Positions 47,227-58,900 of a stretch of 64,000 nucleotides of DNA are shown piece by piece. This DNA is from Panagrolaimus kolymaensis (taxonomy: Eukaryota; Nematoda; Chromadorea; Rhabditida; Panagrolaimidae): NCBI GenBank assembly GCA_028622995.1, contig JAJQJQ010000017.1, positions 2,108,001 through 2,172,000 of the forward strand, written 5' to 3'. The position numbers were made by a program, and so were the translations under genes. How positions within the stretch are numbered: position 1 is the stretch's first letter; the number at the start of each line of letters is the position of its first letter. The notes under the pieces are model-generated. The model saw only the letters and a program-made list of their open reading frames with translations. It had not been told where the DNA came from and ran no database searches.

Positions 47227-49909
47227 TCAATTACGATTAAAACGTTTGATAACAAAAGGAACTTGTGTAGGAGGAGCTTCTGATTCTGTTCCACATAGAA
47301 AAATTCGTTGTTTACCAAATAATGAAGTTTCTTCTAATACGCTTTTAGTTGAAGCAGCGGATGCAGCGGAAGAAGTAGTAGACACTTGGCCGTTCATGAG
47401 TTTTCGCTCCTGGGCTCTTGTCCTTATAGTTGGAGCACTAACAACAGCAGCGTCTTTTTTTTCTTTTTCGTCTTTCAAGGCTTGGGCCCATTGAGCAGTA
47501 AGTCTTGAATTGCCGACAAATCGATTCATACGAGAAGACTTTAAGTTGACGACTTCGTTGTCACCAGTTTTTGCGTCGGTGGCAGCAACAGCATTCTCTG
47601 GTGGTCCACATTCATACTTGACCAATCCTTTCAACTGAAAAAAAAGATGAGTCTTAAGATGCATAACTGAATTTATCGCCAAATAAGCATTGGCTTTGCA
47701 AAAAAAAAAATGAAAGCAACGTCCGGCAGCTCGTCTTTTAGGCCCCTCAACTTTTTTTTTGCCGAAAATGGTAATCTCCTTTTTTTTAAAACATTTGAGT
47801 AAAAAAGTTATTTCAAAGAAATTCAAAATAAGTGGAAAAAATTTAGAAACACAAACCTCTACATCGAATTCGAGTACATTATAATGGCGAAGATTACTTA
47901 TAACAATAAGGCGTCGATCAACAATGTTACTAATAGAAACAGGATATTCAAAAAGCTTTTTTTCACTAAAAAATTGAACAAATTAAAAAGGAATAAACTA
48001 AAAAAAAAAGACTTACTAAATGGATTCTTCGAATAAAGTAAAAGCTGGAAAATTTTGCATCTTTCCGTTTAAAAAAAGTAATTTAAAAGGATTTCGAGTT
48101 GTAGACAAAATGAGAAGTCCACGTTGATCATTCCAGCAAAAGTCAATAATTGGTTCTTTGAATGTATGACGTTGAAAGCTTTTCGAATCTTCAGAAATTT
48201 TTTTACTTGTAAGATCAAGAATGATTATCTCATTTCGAAATGTCAAAGCAGCCATTAGAACACCATTAGGAGATAAAAGAAGTTTACGAACACTTGAATT
48301 TTTTTCTGAAACAAAATAATATGATATAATGGTCGTTTAAAAAATGTGACATACTAGTTTTGAATAAGCTCGTATCATCTTTAGTTTCATAATTAATTTT
48401 ACGAAGTTCAAAATCATTAACAGCATAAAAAGCAGCATTATCTGTAGCAACAATTGAGGTAACAACACCAGGAGCAGAAATTTGAACCATTTTACCAATT
48501 CTTGGAGGAACACCAGACTTAACACCATATATTTTAAGAGCTTTACAAGTGGAAGCAATAACATAAAGACCATTTGGAGACAATGCAGATTTTTCAAACA
48601 CGTAGTTTTTGGAAGAAACACCGACGGTTTTTGCTGGAATTACTTGATCAAAAGAATTTTTTCGGCGTTCAACAATGGTCAATGTAAAAAGTGATGGAAT
48701 CAACTGGTACTTGAGTTTATCAGAAATGCTCCAATCAACCTAAAAAAAATAGAAACATAATGAACAAAAAATACAGCACTTACATATTTGATAGGACGAT
48801 AAACGTGTGGCACCTGTTTTGAAATCAAAATATCATGCTCAGCTCCACCAGAAATTAACCATTTATCAACAAAAGCCATAGCACGTACATCGTTTTCATG
48901 AATAATCCGTTGGCCAATTGTTATCCAATCAACTTGACGAATTAATTGAATGCGGTAATCAACGCCAGATGCATATACGGTATCTCCATCAGCGGCTAGA
49001 GATAAAACAGATGCTTGATGAGTCTGAATGTTTTTAATTAAAGCGCCATTCGAATTATTATAAATATTGACATTTCCTCGAGAATCACCGATGAGTAAAT
49101 TTGTTCCTCTGAAATAGGAGTATTAGAGAAGATAAGACTTATGACTAAACATACAGAAAAAGTAAACTCCAAGCAATTGTAGCACGGCGATGTTCTCGTT
49201 GCATTTGAATAGTTAATGATTTTCCATCGGGAGAATTGGCATTGATTATGTAAACTTTATCAAGACATCCAACAGCAATAAGTCCAAGCTTTTCTGAAGT
49301 TGCAATGGCAAGCGAACGTTGATCTGTGCCAACACTAAACTGGCGTTTTACAAGAACTTCACCACCTTCTTGTTCTTGCTTCAATAAAAATACGTTTCCA
49401 GAATCCGTTCCAGCTACAATTTCTTCTGATGAATACGATGCAATGCACCAGAACGGTGTAGCAGAAATTTGATGTCTCTAAAAAATTAAATATTTAAAGA
49501 AACTTAAAATAAAAGAATTACCGTTTGAATAGTCGACCATGGAGATAATGTTATCAAAGAACCATCCAAGCATACGCAAGCCAAAGTGTTTGAACCAATA
49601 ATCCAAGCGATTCCTTCAACAAGTGTATCTTGAATAATCACAGATTTTTCATAAAACATTTTAGGCATATCAATTGTTGAATAAAATTCAATTTTGCAAA
49701 GACCTCGAGTTTCAGTTGCACTAAAAGTAATGTTAAAAAAAGATATAACAATATTATAACTGTTACTTTTTCTTATCATGTCTTCTTAAAACAGCGATTT
49801 TTCCAATGGTATTATTGACGGCAAAGGCATTTACAATAAATCCATCTTCTTTATAAATATTTGCGCGTTCGACGAAAGCTTCTAAATTATACTCGAGTTC
49901 CTTCTTCAT
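47227..49909 (-). CDS. UTP4: UTP4 (cirhin), WD40 subunit of the tUTP/SSU processome
   Basis: Eight exons: 49909-49767, 49720-49522, 49477-49155, 49108-48784, 48739-48355, 48305-48017, 47965-47857 and 47634-47227, 726 aa. Degenerate WD40 repeats run through the protein: LACVCLDGSLITLSPWSTIQ, EKLGLIAVGCLDKVYIIN, LLIGDSRGNVNIYNNSNGAL, HQASVLSLAADGDTVYASGV and VRAMAFVDKWLISGGAEHD. The order and the block SGVDYRIQLI..VDW match UTP4/CIRH1A. It acts in the nucleolus in pre-18S rRNA synthesis. The ATG directly abuts TGTTATTTCAG, so the trans-spliced leader may join with no 5' UTR of its own. Neto-like follows 82 nt downstream. Confidence 0.87.
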
Positions 49910-50213
49910 CTGAAATAACAGCTATGGTAATAAATGTTAAGATTAAAGAAGAAGCTGCAATTAAACGACGTAAAAATGCGAATTTTTTAATATCCTTTTT
50001 AAAATGTATCGAAAGCAACAAAAAAAGTGATAGAAACAAAAAATTAAGGAAAACCAAATTTTAATTCTTGTCTAAGTGTTCTTGAATGGTGAAATTTTTC
50101 TTTCGTGCAATGAATGATTGAAAGAGTTTTCAATCAAAAAAAGCAAAAAACCTGTGAAGCTTGAAGTTACATTAAATATTTGAAAACTTTTCAACTGCTG
50201 CTGTAAGATAAAT
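49910..50213. promoter_or_regulatory. Divergent region UTP4 / PPIL1
   Basis: These 304 bp contain the starts of two genes facing apart. The UTP4 side has a splice acceptor TTATTTCAG at its start codon. No other motif or gene recognised; an open frame at 49861-50064 overlaps the UTP4 first exon in antisense. Confidence 0.45.
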
Positions 50214-50752
50214 ATGGATAATCCACCATTTGTTTTATTTGAAACTTCAATGGGAAAATTTTTATTAGAACTTTATTGGGATCACGCACCAAAAACATGT
50301 CAAAATTTTGCTGAATTATCACGAAGAGGATATTATGATCAAACTATTTTTCATCGTGTTATTAGAGAATTTATGATACAAGGTGGTGACCCTACCGGGA
50401 CAGGTAAGAATTTAACTTTCTAGTAAGCCGATAATAATAAAATATTTCAGGTCGTGGAGGAACAAGTATTTATGGTGATCGATTTGCTGATGAAATTGAT
50501 GGACGATTAAAACATACTGGAGCTGGAGTTTTATCTATGGCCAATAGCGGTCCAAATACAAATGGTTCACAATTCTTCATTACTTTGGCTCCAACACAGC
50601 ACTTAGATGGGAAGCATACTATTTTTGGTCGAGTCGCAGCTGGAATGAAAGTTATTCAACGAATTGGTGTCGTTAATTGTGATGCCACCGACAAACCAAC
50701 CATGCCGATCAAAGTTATTCGAGCTACGCCTACAGAAGAAAATACTTTGTAA
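50214..50752 (+). CDS. PPIL1: Spliceosomal cyclophilin PPIL1
   Basis: Two exons, 50214-50403 and 50451-50752, 163 aa, against 166 in human PPIL1. One compact peptidyl-prolyl isomerase domain: [39 protein letters not shown] (catalytic Arg in FHRV), [30 protein letters not shown] and HTIFGRV. PPIL1 is a spliceosome component recruited by SKIP. The usual Trp of the cyclosporin pocket (QWLDGKH in human) is His (QHLDGKH), so weak cyclosporin binding is expected. Confidence 0.96.
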
Positions 50753-51160
50753 TACCCTTTTTTTGTTTTCTCTGATCTCACTTTGTTAATTTTGTGAAAT
50801 TTGTGTGTCATAAAAAATCTTTCAAGAGCCTTTATTCTCTAATTTTAATTTCGTTTTAGCCGTATTTAGTTTTTAAAAAAGTCAAAAACAAAACGAGGTT
50901 TTAAAATTTTATAATGAAAGCTCCTTTCTAAGAAGAAAATTTACAATGAGGAAAGAATGCAACAAAAAGATAACATAAATTTAATGGAATATATTGTACA
51001 ATTTTTGGATATTAAAAATTCACAAAGAAAATATGTATACACAAAACAAATTTAGTTTCAATAAACAATGTATTAACATGGAAAGACAGATTGCATAAAA
51101 GATAAAACCGTTAGTAATTTTCCTGCATCTTCATTGATTTTCTTTTGGCATTTATATTCT
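50753..51160. other. Convergent 3' region PPIL1 / UBE2Q
   Basis: 408 bp of AT-rich untranslated sequence between two convergent stop codons, with AATAAA-like words. No gene visible. Confidence 0.45.
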
Positions 51161-52644
51161 TTAACCATCAGCTTGTGGTCTAAAATCATTTATAAGATGA
51201 AAAAAATTGACATGAAAGACTTACGGAGTGTACCAACCGCTCTTACCATGGATATGAACAAGGGATTTGAAAGATTGTTGAGCACGTGATAAGGAATAAG
51301 CATTGCTCTAAAATATAATAATATAGGGCATGAAACTTACAGATATGAATAAAGCTTACTTTTCCATCAAAAGAAATCCGAGCTTTTCCTTTAACCAAAG
51401 TGGCAGAAATTTGAAGGATCAATGATTCAATATTGTATGCAGATGACCAGCCTTGTTTTGTGAGCAATTCCATGCAAAGCTTTAAATAAATTTCATTAAA
51501 AAGAAGGTGAGTAAAATATAATAACTTACTGCACCGCCACTAAGAACAAACCCGTTGGAAACTGTTGGAGAAACCAAATGAACAAATGGTGGTTCAAAAC
51601 TAAAAAACACATCTTTTATACATACAAATCTTAAAAACGATAAAAACATACGGAAAAGTATCTTTGAAGTGAAATTGAAAATGTAAATAATTTTGTTTCT
51701 TTTCACGTTCAAGTTGCTTGAGATCAGAAGCGAGAGGACTATCTTCGTCAACTTTTTTGAGAAAAACGTTCCATTCATAAAGATTATCTTTAATAAGTTC
51801 GATGGAATAAACACCTAAAACTCGGAGTATAATAATGTCATAAAATTTAAAAAGCATAATACCATTTTTGAGATTTTCTGAACGATAAAGTTCTCGAATT
51901 TCTTTCATTAACCGATCATTTGCGCTAACAGATCCAGTTGCAACACCGCGTAAATGCATTTGACGTTGAACTTGAGATACTCTGGTTAATAATGCAGCCT
52001 AAAAGAGTTTTGGAAAATGTTCAATTCTTTAAAAGAATAAATAAATTTAAAAAAAACTACATACAGCTTCAGGAGTTGGTTCATCTGTTTTCTTGTCAGT
52101 GGTTCCTGCAGACGATGCATCATCAAAAGCTGAAGTGTCATCCAACATATCTTCATATTCGGACATTTCAGCATCTTCATTTTCTGATTCGATCTCTTCA
52201 TCTGATCCATTGCCTTCATCAGCTTCTTGATTTGGCACAATTTGAAGAAGTTCAGCAGGAACGGTTAATTGATTGAAATCACACAAGCGTGAAACCAAGT
52301 GGTTAATTTGAAAAAGGATAGAAGGATTTGAATCATTTCCAGTTAATTCTTCCAAAACTGACGTGACCAAAGCATCTTCAGATTCACTGAACCAAATAGG
52401 AGCAGTTCGTGGATAATTTTCTTGAATGGAAGCAGACATATCAAAATATGTTCCATCAGGTTTTACAAAGCGAAGAGAAACTTCATCCAAAGACGAGGAT
52501 ATTATCTATAAAAAAGTAAAAATAAGTATCGACTTTAAAACACGGAAGTAAAATGAATAAACTTACTCTAACTCGTTCATGTTGCTTTGGAAATAGACGA
52601 TCAAGTAAAGTCAAATCTTCACGTAATTTTTGAATGCAAGCCAT
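51161..52644 (-). CDS. UBE2Q1: UBE2Q-type ubiquitin-conjugating enzyme
   Basis: Eight exons: 52644-52567, 52505-52065, 51998-51863, 51814-51652, 51599-51530, 51479-51360, 51307-51225 and 51179-51161, 369 aa. An N-terminal RWD-like part ([20 protein letters not shown]) is followed by a long acidic linker (about 52120-52230; [20 protein letters not shown]) and the UBC domain: [37 protein letters not shown], and the active-site region [20 protein letters not shown] with the catalytic Cys. The final [16 protein letters not shown] is characteristic of UBE2Q1/2. UBE2Q enzymes can ubiquitinate non-lysine residues without E3. All catalytic features are intact. Confidence 0.94.
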
Positions 52645-54257
52645 GATTAAATCTAATGGATTGAATTACCCACGTTTTCTGAAATGGAAAAAAGGTTTAT
52701 AATTGAAACAAACAAAATGTTAAAAACCGCGAGAGAAAAAATCATGAGAATGTATGTAAAAAAATAACGATAAAACAAAAAACATTAAATTTTACAATAA
52801 GCTTTGAAACATTCATTTCCTTTCCCTTCTCTATAAATCAAATAAAAAACATCACAAGAAAAAAGAAAGAATACATATGAATTTTTTGTTCGATTTAATA
52901 CGACACATTGATTGCTTCTCACCAACCAGCACGAACACGCGGCAAGAAAAAAAGCGCACCAACCAACCACATTCAATCGTATCACATTTTTCTTTTTTGC
53001 TGAGGCTGATGCTCTTGTTTAACTAAAACACAAAAAAAAAGAAAAGAAGGAGAGAGCCAACATAGACTACTTTTTTTTCTCTCTCTCTCTCTCTTTCTTT
53101 CTCTCTTTCGTGCGAGCCTAAAAAAGAGGCGGCGGTCGCCAACTGTTCGTGCGCATACATATATACCTACTACACCCATTGGGAATGTACGCATTTTTAA
53201 GTTCCTTATTTTTGACGGTGGAAAGAAAAAAAAGACAACCGTCATTTTATAATCCACAAAATGCACTTTAGTGTTGCTAAAAAAACTCATAGTATTGTTC
53301 TTAAATTGTACTTTAATATTTATTATGCTTTGAGAAATGGCTACAAATTTTCAAGCTTAATAAGTTTAGAAAAAATATCGATAAAATCGTTTTAGGCGCA
53401 TAAAAAGCAATAAGGAGTTAACAAATTTAAGGAAATTAGCTACGCTTCTTTTAGCAAAGAAAGTACACGCTTCAGCTTAAACAAAAAAATCTAGCTATGA
53501 AGAGAGAAAAAATCAATAAAGCACAAAAGTCGTGCTTCTTGAACAAAGATTATTTAATCTTTAAACTTTAGAAATGTTTGATTTTCATTTTCATATGAGA
53601 GTTCTAAAACATGGTTGGTATTTGATACTATAAAAAAAATCACGTAGACACGAAAATGAAAAAAAATGAGTCATTTTAACCAGCCAATTAAGGGAGACGA
53701 AGAAAACATAAGTTTAACGATGTTAAAAATGTGATAACATAACTTTTTTTCTCAATCTTCAGATTACAAAACGGCGATCGCAAAATTTTTTAAATACCTA
53801 TTTTTACGTAATTATTTTTTATGATTCGATAGCTTTTATTAGAGGCTGGATGAAAAGGAACTCATTTTTTTATGTAATCATCTTACCGTAAAAGACATTC
53901 ATTTTCAAAGAATTTTACCAATGGTTTTTTTTCTTAATTTTCATCATCCCTTACATACAACTTCTTTTTTTTTTGAATTTTAACGCTGAATCTTTGATTC
54001 GCAATCTTTGATTTTTTAAATTTGAACAAAAAAAACAATGAATTTGCACGGATAATCGTTTCTGTATTTATGTTTGGAAAGATCACGTCAAATAAAACAG
54101 AAACAAAACAAAAAAGCAAATCTTTATTCTAGTTTTGGTACAGTATAAATATAAAAGAAAAAGAGATAATTATATCAAAAACAAATAATTGGATTGTTTG
54201 GTAAGTATAAATCTCAAAAAACGAATTACATAAAACATGCAAAAGCTGGAACGACTT
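52645..54257. other. 1.6 kb region between UBE2Q and TOLLIP
   Basis: No gene is supported. The right part is the TOLLIP 3' region. A pyrimidine tract with (CT)n sits at 53071-53109, and a GC-richer segment (gaggcggcggtcgcc) at about 53126-53140 beside it may be the UBE2Q promoter. Minus-strand open frames here are repeat-driven (Arg/Glu runs from CT repeats). Confidence 0.5.
53071..53109. repeat. Pyrimidine/(CT)n low-complexity tract
   Basis: About 39 nt of only C and T, mostly CT dinucleotides. On the minus strand it is a GA repeat such as those bound by GAGA-type factors in nematode promoters; this is inference from sequence only. Confidence 0.8.
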
Positions 54258-55329
54258 TTAATCAGATAATTGCAACAAAGCTGTTGCGGCTTCTTGTTTA
54301 TCACCACGTTTGTCTTCCAAGATAGCTCGAATAACATTTACTTCTAAATTAGGGAACATTGCAGTCATTTCGGAAATCATTTCATCAGTAATTTCAATAG
54401 AGGGTGGTTGACCAGTTTCATCTGAAAAAAATAAAGTTTTAATTGGAGCTATATAGTAAAGGGCTTACTTTTAGAAGCTTCAAGAGCAGCAGCAAGTTCA
54501 GGATCTTGAAGTTGAAGAGGAATTTGTTGGTGTTGTTGAGCGATAGCAGCAGGATCAATTTCAAGAAAAGACATAACCAAATTAATTACTCCTTCTTGTG
54601 CTTCCCCTTGACGTCCTGATAAAGGATACCATTCATCGATGGTTTCATTATTGAAGATAGCTGGAGGTAATGTGACACGGCTCCAAGCGATACATTCATC
54701 ATCAGTAAACGAACGCTGAAAATTAGGATTAATAATAATAAAAAAGATTAATTAAATGAAACAAACTTCATCAAAGACTTGTAAATAAACAGAGTCGATA
54801 TTAGTTGGTAAATAAGTTTGAAGAGTGCAATTCCATGTTGGATTCTTACCACCACTTGAGTTTGTTGGAGTTTCATAAACAACATTACCAACTCGAATTC
54901 GAACATAAGGATCCATGCGAACAAAGCCATAATTCTTTGTAAGACGTGCAGATGTAATTTTGATGATAAGACGACCGCGAGTATTTGGAGGAATGTAATG
55001 TTGTTGGACAGCTTGATACTATAATAAAATATGAGTGTTTAATTGCTTGGAGAAAATTTTAATGATATATGATGTACAATCAAATAGAAGCTTGTAAACA
55101 AGCCTTAACTTACGGGAACTCCATTCAACATTAATCCGCCTGGAACTTGTTCGGGAGCATTGGAAGAAGTGGGAAGGGGAAGGCGTAAAAAATCATCGGG
55201 TATAGTTTTAAGCTGTAATCCCTTATTTATTTCTTGTTTACAAAAAAAAATGCAAAAAATAACATTACTTACCACCTGTGCATCTTCGAGAAGCATTTGA
55301 GCTTTTAAAGCTGCTTTTTCATTTGACAT
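54258..55329 (-). CDS. TOLLIP: TOLLIP, Toll-interacting protein (C2 + CUE)
   Basis: Five exons: 55329-55273, 55212-55114, 55018-54767, 54715-54469 and 54421-54258, 272 aa (human 274). The N-terminal Tom1-binding region leads to LPTIP-like IPDDFLRLPLP. The C2 domain follows: GRLIIKITSARLTKNYGFVR, MDPYVRIRVGNVVYETPTN, GGKNPTWN and ERSFTDDECIAWSRVTLP. The C-terminal CUE domain (EEMISEMTAMFPNLEVNVIR-type, here TDEMISEMTAMFPNLEVNVI) binds ubiquitin. TOLLIP connects endosomal sorting, autophagy of aggregates and Toll/IL-1 signalling. Length, order and domain spacing match closely. Confidence 0.96.
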
Positions 55330-55908
55330 TTTTTTCGTCGTTTGTTCTAAAAATAGTTTTTAATAATAATTTACCTAAAAAGAAACACTCAGTATAATCA
55401 AAAGAGAGGGTAAAACAAAAAAATAAGCAAGTAATATAAAAAAAAGAAAGCTGCTTTTGCGTAAAATCATCATCATCATGTGGTTAAAAAAATTGTCAGT
55501 TTGTTTTTTTCCGTTGCATTACATTTTGGGTGGATGCACTTTGCACGCGCGTATTTTCTTCGAAAAGACATACATACATATATTATCGGGGATATTTTAC
55601 TTTTTTACATTTAAATTTAAAATCTCATATATACCTTTATGAAATTTTTAGTTTTTATTCTACAGAGCTTTTAAATTCAAATACGGGAAAAATAGAAAAA
55701 TGAAACGGGCTTTAAGCGCAGAAGATGTTAAAGTGAGAAAAAAGTAGGCGGTTAATTTGGTTTTCAGTCGGCAGAAAAGCTTTCATTATTATTAGTTTTT
55801 TTAATATACTCCTTTTTTAGTCGACCAAAATATAAAGGGCGTCAAAGCCTTCAAAAATTTCCTATAAATCGGAAACAAAAAACCCGAAGGTTTAGTCCAA
55901 GACAGAAA
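55330..55908. promoter_or_regulatory. Divergent region TOLLIP / MAP3K4
   Basis: 579 bp between two start codons facing away. AT-rich with a few GC-containing words (tgcacgcgcg at 55542). No gene or clear motif beyond that. Confidence 0.4.
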
Positions 55909-58900
55909 ATGGATTTTTATGAGGTTGGTTGTTTTGTGTTAGAATTTTTGATTTAACCTTTGAGGCAAAAAAAAACTTGCAGGATGACTATTCTCAAACA
56001 ACATGTTTAACAGTATTATCGACTTCTAAAAGGCATTCATCTGAAAGCAATTGCGGGTCACCGTGTAATAATCAACCTGATTCTCCATTTCCTTCTTTGC
56101 CACCGATTGAAAATCGTCAACCAGAATGGGAACAACTTAGACTTAAACTTGAAAATGTTGCTCGGGAAAGTGAGAAAGATGTCATCGCTTTACCCTCCAA
56201 GAATCGCGATGGTGGTTATGTAACAATTGCTGACCAAACATATAAATTTGGTGATGCTCTTTGGCTTTATCTTCAAGCTTATTTTGCAAACAGGTGTGGC
56301 ATCTAAAATTTAAATTGATAATTTGAGTATCAATGTCATTTTTCAGGCAGATGGAAGCTCCTTACATCCAACGTTCAATCGCAACTCAAAGCACCGTGAT
56401 TTTAAGGATTCGCGACGAAAAGTATGTTTCATCTTGAATTTTTTTTTTGTCAAGTTATAAATATTTGTTTTTCAGACGTTCAGTTTTAAAAGCTATAAAG
56501 GATTTTAAATTAGAATTGAAACTCGAAGAGGATTCAGATATCAATTGGCTTCATGCAGTTTATCATCCGGTTGTGATTGAAAATATTCAAAATGCTGCAG
56601 GAAAGGTTAATGAATTGCTTCGAAAATTTGAAGCATTTCGTGAGCTTTTCCCAACTTTTCGAGCCATGATTGAAACAGAAAAAGATTATACTGTTGAAGT
56701 GAATACAAGAATTGGATTATTGTATATGTGGGAAAATACTTTGAATGATTTATTCTCTAAAATTAAATCAATTCGAGAATATTTTGATTTCATCACTGGT
56801 TATCGCAAGCTTTCATCCATTGGATATGGTAGTATGCATTCTCCCCAATCCCCTCAACAAAACTTAACCGATATTATTTGGCCTCGAACAAGTGAAAACG
56901 AATTAAATCTTTCATTTTGTGATGTATACTTTTTTTTTCTAGCTTACGATTTTTGAAAATGTTTGATTAAATTTTAGCAAAGCGATGGAATCCTTGGTGG
57001 ATCTGAAAACGAAGTATTTTCTGATTCCATTTCTCAAATGTATGCTGATGTTGTGGGTCGTTCGCTTCGACTTCGAGGAATGTCGGTTGTTTTGGATAAA
57101 ATTAAATCCATCACCGAAAGAACTTTACAAAAAACTCTCATCACCCTTCAAACTCCAAAACTTTATGCTCAAGCTGCGGCTTCAAATAATGAAATGAAAA
57201 TTTTTAAAGATTATACTGCACAAGAAAAGGTAAACAACATTTTTTAAAATAATTACTATATTTTATTTTTACAAGAAAAAACTTATTTACACCAAATATC
57301 TAACATTTTTAACAGTTATAATTAAAGTACCTTTACCAAAATTCATTTTTATTATGAAGTAAATTTTTTTTTTCAGAAAGAAATCTCTGAATTTACCGTT
57401 CACCATAGATTATTTAAAGAAATGAATTTACCACCCTTTCATCATCAATTTTCATTCTTAACTCGAATTCCCGTAGATTTGGTTCATCATTGGCTTAAAA
57501 TGCGATCAGAAAAAGTTTCATGTGCACATTGGGATTTGCTTACATTGAACACTTTGATCGAGGATTCAGATGATTGTTTATCAGCGGCTATTGGAGTTAA
57601 AAATAAATATATGAATTATGTTTGGAAAACAACTTCAAATGCAATTGAACAACAAAATTATTTAGAAAATTTTGATAGCAAATTAGATATTGTTTTTCAA
57701 GTAAGTATTTCTTTTATTTTAATGAAGGTCAATCATTCAAGCGATGTAAAAAGAGAATAAAAATTTTTAAGGGCAAAAGTAACTTCACTTTTTAAATATG
57801 TAATTTAGGATGTTTTTAAGAAAATTTACTTTTAAAATAATCTAACAAATTTTTTATCGTACCCCGTTTTTCTTTAAAAATACCTCAAAAGCTTTTGATT
57901 TATTATTTTTACAGTTGAGACTAAATATGGATTTGCATTATCATTTTTTGTTTACAAAAGAAATAGCAACAAAGCTTCTTTCTTTTCATTAAAAGTTAAG
58001 CCCAAACATACAAAAAAGCCAAAGTATTAAAACAATAATCTCCTTTTTAGATCAGTTTGAAAATAACAAAAAATTTTAAACTCTAAAAAATACAAGATAA
58101 TCTTAGATTAAATAACCACAAAAAATTCTTTTAGAATTATCTAAGTTACATTCGTCATTGGGCTCAAGCTGCGACCCATAATAATGATGTTGAATTGGAG
58201 TGGACAGAACGTGTCATCATAACGATGAGATCAGAATGGGAGCGGGTGAAAGTTCATTCAGCTTCTGTTTCAAGAGGTGAAGCTTCTGCAGCTCAACTTT
58301 TTTGCAGGTATTTTTTGAATAAAAAACATGAACTAGCAAACTTTACAGATAATCAAAACAGCACGCCGGATCGGCATGTATTTTAATAATAATCTTTTTT
58401 ATTGCAGAGTTGGAAAAGATTTGCTTAATCGAATTGTTTTATCATATTTGGATGAAAAAATGTTCTCAGCTGGTAAAGAACTTGAATATGATTTTCAAGA
58501 ATTTGAAGGTGATACAGGAATCATGGATGAGGAAGAAGAAGAAGACGAATCTTATTATTCTTCAGTTTTTGTATTTTGTCGAGATATTCGAGAAATGATT
58601 CGACATTTGCGCGAACGAGCTCTCAAATGCATTAATTTTATTAAAATTTTAAGTTGTGATCTTGAAATTTGCTCCAAGTATGGTATTAATGATAATAATG
58701 TTGGAGATGAGCTTTTGACAAAATTAATAAATAGTGGACACATTATGGTATGTAAAATCCAAAAATGGACAGCAATATTTTTTGAAAAAAATATAAAGCT
58801 GATTATTTTTTTAGCTTAAATTTGCAAATTATCCTGATTGTCATTTTGTCGTTGTTTGTACCCTTGACGTGGTTAATAAGCCCGAATACGTTGATACTCT

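Noticed and set aside
53040..53290. Arg/Glu-rich minus-strand frame of 102 codons
   Set aside because: Generated by the CT repeat; no conserved domain or splice context.
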